DNA of 6,296 bases, from positions 1 through 6,296 of the forward strand of contig JALXCE010000158.1 in the NCBI GenBank assembly GCA_026991055.1, read 5' to 3'. Numbering within the stretch: the first letter of the stretch is position 1; each line of letters starts with the position of its first letter. The notes under the pieces were generated by a model, which had not been told where the DNA came from, did no database searches, and saw nothing but the letters and a program-made list of their open reading frames with translations. A program made the translations under genes and the position numbers. Positions 1 through 4,244 of the stretch are shown one piece after another. The DNA is from Caldifarciminota bacterium. Its GTDB lineage: Bacteria; Hydrothermota; Hydrothermia; B15-G9; WFZT01.

Positions 1-203
1 CGCCGTATCGGAGGTTGGTGGAGAGTGGGGAATTGGGTGAAGAAGAGGAGTCGAGATTAATGAAGAGGAAAGAGGGGATGAGATTTTACGAATTAACGAT
101 GAGGATAATAAGGCTTAAAAACGAGTTGGAGAGGGTATACAATAGGAAAAGATGGGAGGCGGGTGATGGGTCAAATAAAAAAGGAGGTATAAGTAATGAT
201 TAG
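1..203 (+). CDS. 3' end of an unrecognised charged, helical protein (5' partial)
   Basis: The frame is open from base 3 to a TAG at 201-203 and extends off the left edge, so this is most simply the C-terminal ~66 residues of a longer protein. The visible part is very rich in Glu, Arg and Lys (for example GELGEEEESRLMKRKEG) and looks helical, with a possible short coiled coil around FYELTMRIIRLKNELERVY. There is no Cys, no membrane segment and no motif I can assign to a family. A shorter reading is possible: the ATG at 60 has an AGGAG 9 nt upstream, giving a 47-residue protein. The stop overlaps by 8 nt the ATG of a following small frame that has its own strong Shine-Dalgarno, which supports this being a real translated gene in an operon. 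Function unknown. Confidence 0.5.
   Translation, partial: PYRRLVESGELGEEEESRLMKRKEGMRFYELTMRIIRLKNELERVYNRKRWEAGDGSNKKGGISND
180..188 (+). promoter_or_regulatory. Strong Shine-Dalgarno site before the small frame at 196
   Basis: AAAGGAGGT lies 7 nt before the ATG at 196 and matches the anti-Shine-Dalgarno very well. It falls inside the 3' end of the upstream gene, as expected for a translationally coupled downstream gene. It is the main evidence that the truncated frame at 196 was once, or still is, translated. Confidence 0.6.
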
Positions 204-321
204 AAAAGGACTTAGATATGCTTCAGGAAGATTTAATTTTGACGAAAGACGAAAGAGGATGGTTCGAAAATTCCCCCCTCCTCTCCTCCCCCCGCGCACT
301 TTGTGCGTGGGGGGGAGATAA
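196..321 (+). pseudogene. Small 41-codon frame with strong RBS, apparently interrupted by a hairpin repeat
   Basis: An ATG at 196-198 sits 7 nt after AAAGGAGGT (180-188), the best Shine-Dalgarno in this part of the window, and overlaps the upstream stop by 8 nt (ATGATTAG). The fumarase genes use the same overlap style. The first ~25 residues (MIRKGLRYASGRFNFDERR, then KRMVRK) are basic and protein-like. From about base 271 the frame reads through the C-run/G-run hairpin repeat and gives proline- and glycine-rich nonsense before a TAA at 319-321. After the repeat another frame (336 to about 404) again reads as plausible basic protein, including FSNRLKRGWPI before a stop. I infer a small gene whose body was broken or replaced by the repeat. 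A genuine 41-aa peptide is the alternative. No family recognised. Confidence 0.4.
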
Positions 322-333
322 CAAGGTGGGGGG
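273..333 (-). repeat. C-rich/G-rich hairpin repeat, copy R1 (minus orientation)
   Basis: The inner stem CCCCCCGCGCAC (286/288 region to 297, shifting in the C-run) pairs with GTGCGTGGGGGG across a TTT loop, with one G.U pair. An outer C-run at 273-278 can pair with the G-run at 328-333. On the minus strand it reads ACCCCCCACCTT...TCTCCCC...GGGGGGAGGAG...AATTTT, the same order as copies R3b and R6 on the plus strand, so R1 is an inverted, divergent member of the family. It interrupts the small frame that starts at 196. An 11-bp direct repeat (252-262 and 385-395) flanks it. Confidence 0.75.
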
Positions 334-343
334 TAAATTTTTC

Positions 344-372
344 CTCAAAAATCAAAGAATTTGAGATTTTTT
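344..372 (+). terminator. Possible weak intrinsic terminator for the upstream plus-strand genes
   Basis: CTCAAA (344-349) pairs with TTTGAG (360-365) across a 10-nt loop and is followed by ATTTTTT (366-372). The stem is AT-rich and only 6 bp, so on its own it would be weak. It sits just after the GC-rich hairpin R1, and either or both could end transcription of the genes entering from the left. Confidence 0.3.
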
Positions 373-546
373 CGAATAGGCTCAAAAGAGGATGGCCTAT
401 TTAAAAATTCTATCCGTCATATACACTGCGTAACAGGTGCATCGAGTTTTTCTCTCTAACTTTTGAAAAAATGGGAATCGCAAAGAATCGGCCAGCAATT
501 TCACACGAAGAGGGAGTATCAGCACGCTAAAATCAGTCTGTGGGAT

Positions 547-591
547 AAAAAAGCGGTCGCTCCCACTTGCGAAGCAAGTGGGAGCGACCGC
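547..591 (-). terminator. Intrinsic terminator of the fumarase operon
   Basis: The arms GCGGTCGCTCCCACTTGC (553-570) and its exact reverse complement (574-591) form an 18-bp perfect stem with a GAA/TTC loop. On the minus strand the stem is followed at once by six T (552-547). It begins 25 nt after the stop codon of the beta subunit. The stem is longer than most simple terminators, and the GGGAGCGACC core resembles dispersed REP-like palindromes of other bacteria, so it may be a repeat doing duty as a terminator. Only one copy is in this window. Confidence 0.9.
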
Positions 592-615
592 AGAGCGAGG
601 GCTTTCCGTTTTTGT

Positions 616-1203
616 TTAATCCTGAATTCCTATTAGTTCCTTTGCCTTTTTCTCTGATTCCTTTAGAATTTTTTCGTGCAGGCTGTTCCCGTGTGAATCC
701 ATAGTGACGACAAGTGGCAGGTCCTCGACCTCAATTACCCAGAATGCCTCTGGAGTTCCAAACTCTTCGAGTTTGAAGACATCCACAACCCTTTTAACCG
801 ATTTTGCAATGAGTGCGCCGGCACCACCTATTGCATGGAAATAGACTGCTCCACATCTCTGTAACGCCTCGAGCGTCTTTTCTCTCATTCCACCCTTGCC
901 GATGATACCCCTGACGTTGTATTCGCAGATTACATCGGCCTCGTAGGGCTCTTCTCTTATTGAGGTAGTAGGGCCTGCAGATACAAAACTCCAGGAACCA
1001 TCGGGATTTTTCTTCACAATGGGGCCACAGTGGTAGATAACAGATTCTTTAAGGTAAGGTCTGATAAAATCGGGTTTTTTCTCGACCATAAGTTTGTGGG
1101 CCTGATCTCTTGCAGTAACAATTATGCCGGAAAGTAAAACCTCATCTCCGACCTTTAATTTTCTGATTTCTTCTTCGCTGATGGGAACTTTTAGTTTAAT
1201 CAT
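616..1203 (-). CDS. fumB: Class I fumarate hydratase, beta (C-terminal domain) subunit
   Basis: This 195-aa protein is the second subunit of the [4Fe-4S] class I fumarase, which interconverts fumarate and (S)-malate. It matches the C-terminal half of single-chain class I enzymes and has a normal length for the split form. Visible motifs are RDQAHK (residues 32-37), SAGPTTSIR (75-83), GKGGM (102-106) and DSHGNSLHEK (169-178). By analogy with the Leishmania enzyme, the Thr of PTT, the Arg four residues later (R83) and the GKGG lysine (K103, 20 residues further) are active-site residues, and their spacing is kept here. The start chosen is the ATG at 1203-1201, 8 nt after GGGGAGGT. An ATG 18 nt upstream contains that Shine-Dalgarno and is unlikely. 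It overlaps the alpha gene by 8 nt, so the two are coupled. Tartrate dehydratase is the main alternative, since the families share these motifs. Confidence 0.93.
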   Translation of the reverse strand: MIKLKVPISEEEIRKLKVGDEVLLSGIIVTARDQAHKLMVEKKPDFIRPYLKESVIYHCGPIVKKNPDGSWSFVSAGPTTSIREEPYEADVICEYNVRGIIGKGGMREKTLEALQRCGAVYFHAIGGAGALIAKSVKRVVDVFKLEEFGTPEAFWVIEVEDLPLVVTMDSHGNSLHEKILKESEKKAKELIGIQD

Positions 1204-2065
1204 AGTATGTGACCTCCCCATTTTTGATGATCATGGTTTTCCTTCTAAAGGCCCAGCAGTTGTAGCTGATAGCCACATAAAAAGTTGCAGGGTGCCTGTG
1301 CTGGTAGTCTACAAACACATCGAGCACGGTCGTCTTCCCTCCGAATCCCATAGGGCCGATGTTTAGTTGGTTGAGCTCATCTTTCAATCTCATTTCAAAG
1401 TCTGCAATGACCTTCTCCGGATGTCTTTCTCCCATTTTTCTGAAGAACTGTTCTTTTGAGAGCATGTAAGATGTAGTCCTGTCACCACCGATTCCAATCC
1501 CAAGTGTTCCTGGAGCACAGCCCAAACCCTGGGCCTTATAGACTGCGTCAATAATGACTTTTCTGACACCTTCAAGGTCTCTTCCAGCCTTCAATGGAGC
1601 GTAGGGGAGCTTGTACTGGGTACCAACGTTTTCGCTGCCACCGCCTTTGAGAAGCAATCTCACTCTGATTATGTCTTTGTCCCATCTTGAAATGTGGAAG
1701 AATGGGGCATTCTTTCCCACATTGTTGCCAGAGTTTTTCCCGGTAATGGGATCAACTGCATTGGGCCTCAAGTATTGCTTTTCTGTTGCAATAGCTGCCG
1801 CCTTTCGGATGATATCCTTGTAGTAACTTTCCTTTTCACCTTCGGGCATATCAAGGTAGAAAATCAATGAGCCTGTGTCCTGGCACATGGGAACACTATT
1901 CTCACGGGCGAGTTTTACATTTGTAAGAATTGTTCTCAAGACGGATTTTGCCGGTGTTCCCTCATCCTCCCTTTCGTAGGCCTCCTTGAGAGCCTGCTCA
2001 ACATCGGGAGGAAGGTCCGTAGAAGCCCTTCGGAGTAGTTCCACAAATGCTTCTGTTAAATCCAT
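1196..2065 (-). CDS. fumA: Class I fumarate hydratase, alpha (Fe-S) subunit
   Basis: This 289-aa protein carries the iron-sulfur half of class I fumarase, a cytoplasmic TCA-cycle (or reductive-branch) enzyme. Three cysteines, each in a conserved setting, would bind the [4Fe-4S] cluster: C61 in MCQDTG, C183 in GLGCAPGT and C270 in SYNCWAFRR. D63 of CQDTG corresponds to the catalytic aspartate of the Leishmania enzyme. Other family signatures are RPNAVDPITGKNSGNNVG (100-117), LLLKGGGSEN (137-146), GIGIGGDR (189-196) and GPMGFGGKTT (237-246). The start is the ATG at 2065-2063, preceded by AGGAGGT at 2076-2070. An in-frame GTG at 2113 would put 16 codons inside the promoter and is rejected. All key residues are intact. 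L-tartrate dehydratase alpha subunit is the main alternative; the genes nearby do not decide it. Confidence 0.95.
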   Translation of the reverse strand: MDLTEAFVELLRRASTDLPPDVEQALKEAYEREDEGTPAKSVLRTILTNVKLARENSVPMCQDTGSLIFYLDMPEGEKESYYKDIIRKAAAIATEKQYLRPNAVDPITGKNSGNNVGKNAPFFHISRWDKDIIRVRLLLKGGGSENVGTQYKLPYAPLKAGRDLEGVRKVIIDAVYKAQGLGCAPGTLGIGIGGDRTTSYMLSKEQFFRKMGERHPEKVIADFEMRLKDELNQLNIGPMGFGGKTTVLDVFVDYQHRHPATFYVAISYNCWAFRRKTMIIKNGEVTYYD

Positions 2066-2097
2066 TTTGACCTCCTTCTCAAAAATTGTATAGCTAA

Positions 2098-2126
2098 ATT
2101 TTATTACTCTCACCCAAATCGGTCAA
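2098..2126 (-). promoter_or_regulatory. Sigma-70-type promoter of the fumarase operon
   Basis: On the minus strand a -35 TTGACC (2126-2121) is followed after exactly 17 nt by a -10 TAAAAT (2103-2098); each matches the consensus at 5 of 6 positions. Transcription would begin near 2091, leaving a leader of about 25 nt that contains the AGGAGGT site before the ATG at 2065. This fixes the start of the alpha subunit. Hairpin repeat R2 ends about 14-20 nt upstream of the -35. Confidence 0.75.
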
Positions 2127-2445
2127 AGATAAGATGTTGCCCCCCACCTCATTCCTCCCCCCACAAGTATTTATGCGAGGGGAGGAGGTGCTTTTTTCAT
2201 TCTCTCTGGAAAGCGAGGGCAGAACCTATCAAGCTAATTGTGGGGAAAAATGCGAGGCTGGATAATTTTAGCCAGAGCACCCCAGAATGTTCATAATTTG
2301 ATTTCTTAGTGCATAACCGTAAATGTTTACCTTAACAAAAACTTCTTAATTCGGCTTGGTCTGTTTTGGGGTTTTACAAGACTTTTTGGTTTGGCTCCCA
2401 TGGATACAATTCATAACCTACACCTTCACCCAGCATATGCTATGG
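2127..2445. other. Intergenic region between orphan operon and fumarase operon
   Basis: Apart from hairpin R2 there is no gene here. No good intrinsic terminator for the minus-strand orphan operon is visible; a 4-bp GGCT/AGCC hairpin at 2256-2273 is weak. Two short dyads stand out: CTGGATAATTTTAGCCAG (2258-2275, symmetric at 8 of 9 pairs) and GTAAATGTTTAC (2319-2330). Either could be an operator or chance in AT-rich DNA. Confidence 0.4.
2140..2197 (+). repeat. C-rich/G-rich hairpin repeat, copy R2 (plus orientation, terminator-like)
   Basis: CACCT (2145-2149) pairs with AGGTG (2186-2190) and CCTCCCC (2154-2160) with GGGGAGG (2179-2185), around a loop containing ACAAGTATTTATGCG. Six T follow on the plus strand (2192-2197), so it resembles a plus-strand terminator although no plus-strand gene ends here. 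The layout GCCCC..CACCT..AT..CCTC.CCC..TTTATGCG..GGGAGG matches R3b and R6. It lies between the orphan operon and the promoter of the fumarase operon. Confidence 0.75.
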
Positions 2446-2892
2446 CTATCTCAAACCAATTACAATTATCTTATCGATAGGCGGGGAAGGCCAATAAATT
2501 TTTGCTCTTCCACCTTCTCCTGCATTTTGTATGCTAATGAATGCCCCCTTTATGAATATTCTCTCAGTCTCTTCATCTTTGATTAAAGCAGCAATAGGAA
2601 ACACTCCTACTTCTTTTGAGGAACCCTCCACAGTTATGTCAGTAGGGTTGTCTATCGCCACATCCAACAGCTCTTGGCCTTTGGGAATGTCCATAGTAAA
2701 TCCCCCGTAGTATAATGCTCCTTGGCTATCTCTCTCCTTAATCACAACAATAAAATCGTATGTATCGCTTCCTGTTCTCTCAGCACTAAACTTATGCACC
2801 ACCACAGCAGCAACATCATATGATTTTCCATCTGCTTCTACGGTTCTTTTGTAGACTTTTACAGCTTTTCCGAGAACATACTTAGTAATCAC
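2446..2892 (-). CDS. Unrecognised 148-aa protein, second gene of orphan operon
   Basis: This protein starts at a GTG whose GTGA overlaps the TGA of the upstream gene (4-nt overlap), so it is translationally coupled. No convincing Shine-Dalgarno precedes it. There is no signal peptide, no long hydrophobic segment and no cysteine. The sequence alternates hydrophobic and polar residues (YDVAAVVVHKF, YDFIVVIKER, RIFIKGAFISIQ, DKIIVIGLR), suggesting a mostly beta fold. I do not recognise the family. Because it lacks an export signal while its partner has one, two readings are open: a cytoplasmic or peripheral partner, or the C-terminal half of one exported protein split by a frameshift at the overlap. 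Confidence that it is a real gene is good; function is unknown. Confidence 0.75.
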   Translation of the reverse strand: MITKYVLGKAVKVYKRTVEADGKSYDVAAVVVHKFSAERTGSDTYDFIVVIKERDSQGALYYGGFTMDIPKGQELLDVAIDNPTDITVEGSSKEVGVFPIAALIKDEETERIFIKGAFISIQNAGEGGRAKIYWPSPPIDKIIVIGLR

Positions 2893-3521
2893 ACACCAAG
2901 TACTGCTTTTACAAGCCTATTCTGAGCCTCCGCCCATTCCTCAAAGGTTGCAATATGCCCCTTCTTAACTCTCATTTGTAGTTCCACTATTCCGTTATCT
3001 CTATGAACCACACACTCTAAATTTGGATCTTGTTCAATAGCTTTTACTAAGGCAGCATATGCCTCCTTCCATATCTTGACTACATAGTCCTTATCGTAGA
3101 TGTCTGAAAACGATTCATCTAGAGAAACCTTATCACTATGTTTATCATCACCCACACTTACTGTTATAAATCCTGGCATGGGTTCTAGTCCTATCGCTAC
3201 ATTTATACCAGCTGATTGGCCAAAAGGGAAGAAAAAGTCTCCTATCTCTAGCTTCTCACCTGATAGGGCTAGAAAAGTGCCTCCCTCTAATACTGAATTC
3301 TTATCTATCTCTTTTTGCCCTAGTATAGAAAACACCTCTCTTACACTCTCAGCAGTACTCTTAAATGTATTTTCCACTGCCTCTTCAGGCGTAATCTCAT
3401 GAGTATTCTCAAAAATCTCTTTTATTTTATCCCATTCTACAGTTACTATCTTGTCATCTGTTTTGGTAGCTGAATAGGCAGGGAAGATAAGAAGGAATAA
3501 GATAAGAAATTTCAGTTTCAT
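2889..3521 (-). CDS. Unrecognised exported 210-aa protein, first gene of orphan operon
   Basis: The start is the ATG at 3521-3519. It gives a classic signal peptide (basic MKLK, then a hydrophobic FLILFLLIF core) with likely cleavage in AYSA|TK near residue 18; no lipobox Cys follows, so it should be secreted or periplasmic rather than a lipoprotein. The mature part is acidic, with a helical stretch at about 29-70, a Gly/Phe-rich middle (LEIGDFFFPFGQSAGINVAIG, roughly 91-111) and a C-terminal amphipathic region ending in KAVLGV. It has a single Cys (C170). A TTG farther upstream coincides with the -35 box and cannot be the start. AGGTGG lies 4 nt before the ATG. It is co-transcribed with the 148-aa gene. 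Seven of the 12 leucine codons after the signal peptide are CTA, which is rare in lptD. No family recognised. Confidence 0.8.
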   Translation of the reverse strand: MKLKFLILFLLIFPAYSATKTDDKIVTVEWDKIKEIFENTHEITPEEAVENTFKSTAESVREVFSILGQKEIDKNSVLEGGTFLALSGEKLEIGDFFFPFGQSAGINVAIGLEPMPGFITVSVGDDKHSDKVSLDESFSDIYDKDYVVKIWKEAYAALVKAIEQDPNLECVVHRDNGIVELQMRVKKGHIATFEEWAEAQNRLVKAVLGV

Positions 3522-3542
3522 AATTCCACCTGTCTTGAAAAG

Positions 3543-3572
3543 AGTAAAAAGATTTTCCCTGCGAAGTGTCAA
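3543..3572 (-). promoter_or_regulatory. Promoter of the orphan two-gene operon
   Basis: On the minus strand a perfect -35 TTGACA (3572-3567) is followed after 18 nt by TTTACT (3548-3543, 4 of 6 to consensus). Transcription would begin near 3536, leaving a leader of about 15 nt with AGGTGG before the ATG at 3521. Hairpin repeat R3a begins 29 nt upstream of the -35. Confidence 0.6.
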
Positions 3573-3596
3573 GAGGTTTTTAGTTTTTTAAGAGGT

Positions 3597-3629
3597 GTGC
3601 CCCTCCCCCACGCGAAGCGTGGGGGAGGG
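3597..3629. repeat. Perfect C/G hairpin repeat, copy R3a
   Basis: CCCTCCCCCACGC (3601-3613) and GCGTGGGGGAGGG (3617-3629) form a 13-bp perfect stem with a GAA loop. The preceding TGCC matches the left edge of the other copies, but the loop is much shorter than in R3b and R6 and no T-run follows on either strand. It is probably a shortened variant of the same family, and it sits immediately left of R3b. Confidence 0.7.
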
Positions 3630-3648
3630 AGTGTCATTTGGAAATGTT

Positions 3649-3704
3649 GCCCCTCACCTTAATCCTCTCCCCGCACGAATTTATGCGGGGAGAGGAAGAT
3701 TTTT
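3649..3704 (+). repeat. C/G hairpin repeat, copy R3b (terminator-like)
   Basis: CCTCTCCCCGCA (3664-3675) pairs perfectly with TGCGGGGAGAGG (3684-3695) around an 8-nt loop CGAATTTA, and TTTTT follows at 3700-3704. The whole unit, from GCCCCTCACCTTAATCC to the T-run, is nearly identical to R6 (4029-4085), which defines the family consensus in this window. Confidence 0.85.
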
Positions 3705-3870
3705 GTTCGCGTCTGAGGCGCTAAAGAACTGGACAAAAAGCGGTCACCTGAGATTCTATTCAGACTTTTACATTTAAGAAATTTCAAAAGAGGTCCCTCA
3801 TATAACCTTTCCTCGAAACTCAAGAAATTTCTGCATCCACAAATGTGGCCTGTAGGGGTAAAAATGCCTT

Positions 3871-3903
3871 CCCTCCCCCGCAGGCTCTGCCTGCGGGGGA
3901 GGG
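3871..3903 (-). repeat. Perfect C/G hairpin repeat, copy R4 (probably minus orientation)
   Basis: CCCTCCCCCGCAGGC (3871-3885) and its exact reverse complement (3889-3903) form a 15-bp perfect stem with a TCT loop, the longest stem of the set. On the minus strand it is preceded by ACCCCTCCCTTTAAT and followed by AAGGCATTTTTA, the order of the family consensus, so it is read as inverted relative to R3b, R5 and R6. Confidence 0.75.
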
Positions 3904-3951
3904 ATTAAAGGGAGGGGTATTCCGCTTGAAATCAAAAATAATTCAAGATGT

Positions 3952-3997
3952 AAACCCTCACCCCAACCCTCTCCCGCTTTGTAGGAGAGGGAGGTTT
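3952..3997 (+). repeat. C/G hairpin repeat, copy R5 (HPNPLP variant)
   Basis: CCCTCTCC (3967-3974) pairs with GGAGAGGG (3984-3991) around CGCTTTGTA, and AAACC (3952-3956) with GGTTT (3993-3997). CCCTCACCCCAACCCTCTCC is the widespread dispersed repeat whose spurious translation is HPNPLP. A short T-run (GATTTT) follows a few bases later, as in R6. Confidence 0.75.
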
Positions 3998-4028
3998 ATA
4001 GATTTTGACTTGAATGATTTTTCAGTTG

Positions 4029-4085
4029 TAGCCCCTCACCTTAATCCTCTCCCCGCAAGAATTTATGCGGGGGGAGGAGGATTTT
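4029..4085 (+). repeat. C/G hairpin repeat, copy R6 (terminator-like)
   Basis: CCTCTCCCCGCA (4046-4057) pairs with TGCGGGGGGAGG (4066-4077) with one T.G wobble around AGAATTTA, then GGATTTT. It is nearly identical to R3b over its whole length and is the copy closest to lptD. In RNA reading toward lptD it would form a strong hairpin about 160 nt before the start codon, upstream of the proposed lptD promoter. Confidence 0.85.
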
Positions 4086-4215
4086 GGGATGCAAGAGGCG
4101 AATTTTATGCCTGTTGAAGAATCACTCACTCCATCATCCATTTATCAGCACACATTAAATTCTCCGCGTCGCGTAGCAAACTGAGAGAATTCAAACGCAC
4201 CCGAAATGACATGAT

Positions 4216-4244
4216 TTTACCCTTCGGGGGATGACGGTTAAAAT
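4216..4244 (+). promoter_or_regulatory. Candidate promoter placing the lptD transcript start at or near its start codon
   Basis: TTTACC (4216-4221) and TAAAAT (4239-4244) are separated by 17 nt. The -10 abuts the ATG at 4245, so the first transcribed base would fall near 4251, which is the A of a second in-frame ATG. Together with the lack of a clear Shine-Dalgarno, this suggests leaderless translation. A more distal promoter with a longer leader is the alternative. Confidence 0.4.

Larger units (their letters stand above)
204..615. other. Gene-poor interval between the left-hand gene and the fumarase operon
   Basis: This interval separates a plus-strand unit from the convergent minus-strand fumarase operon. 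It holds the small interrupted frame, hairpin R1, a weak plus-strand terminator candidate and, at 547-591, the strong terminator of the fumarase operon. From about 396 to 546 I see no gene, RNA or repeat. Confidence 0.6.
3573..4238. other. Divergent intergenic region packed with hairpin repeats
   Basis: These ~670 bases separate the minus-strand orphan operon from plus-strand lptD and contain no credible gene. Five hairpins (R3a, R3b, R4, R5, R6) occupy 3597-4085. Between R3b and R4 a 10-mer AAGAAATTTC occurs twice (3776-3785, 3822-3831). At 4158-4191 a loose inverted repeat AATTCTC/GAGAATT encloses CGCGTCGCG. Two open frames here (3595-3777, 3845-4117) translate the repeats and are not genes. 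Confidence 0.7.

Noticed and set aside
1204..1221. Longer start of the fumarase beta subunit (ATG at 1221)
   Set aside because: The Shine-Dalgarno GGGGAGGT would lie inside the coding sequence, and the ATG at 1203 has the right spacing to it.
1124..1823. Open frames antisense to or out of frame with the fumarase genes (1124-1366 +, 1390-1575 -, 1611-1823 +)
   Set aside because: They overlap strongly conserved fumarase coding sequence and have no independent motifs or start signals.
2066..2113. N-terminal extension of the fumarase alpha subunit to a GTG at 2113
   Set aside because: The extension overlaps the promoter -10 and spacer and lies upstream of the predicted transcript start, while the ATG at 2065 has a strong Shine-Dalgarno.
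2430..2450. AGCATATGCT palindrome at the end of the orphan operon as a terminator
   Set aside because: The dyad has no loop and no T-run follows on the minus strand, so it is unlikely to end transcription.
2356..3402. Plus-strand open frames 2356-2586 and 3100-3402
   Set aside because: Both run antisense to the orphan operon, are low-complexity and Ser/Cys-rich, and lack ribosome binding sites. The minus frames have a promoter, a signal peptide and coupling.
3522..3572. Longer start (TTG at 3572) of the exported orphan protein
   Set aside because: It coincides with the -35 TTGACA, and the ATG at 3521 begins a clean signal peptide.
3595..3777. Plus-strand 60-aa open frame containing NPLPARIYAGRG
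   Set aside because: It is a translation of hairpin repeats R3a and R3b. The HLNPLP-type peptide is a hallmark of repeat-derived false genes, and the frame has no ribosome binding site of note.
3597..4085. CRISPR array
   Set aside because: The repeats are long palindromes with irregular spacing and mixed orientation and differ from one another. There are no uniform spacers and no cas genes.
3845..4117. Plus-strand 90-aa open frame spanning R4, R5 and R6
   Set aside because: Its peptide (HPNPLPLCRRG, HLNPLPARIYAG) is read straight from the palindromes. The GC-rich repeats simply lack stops in this frame.
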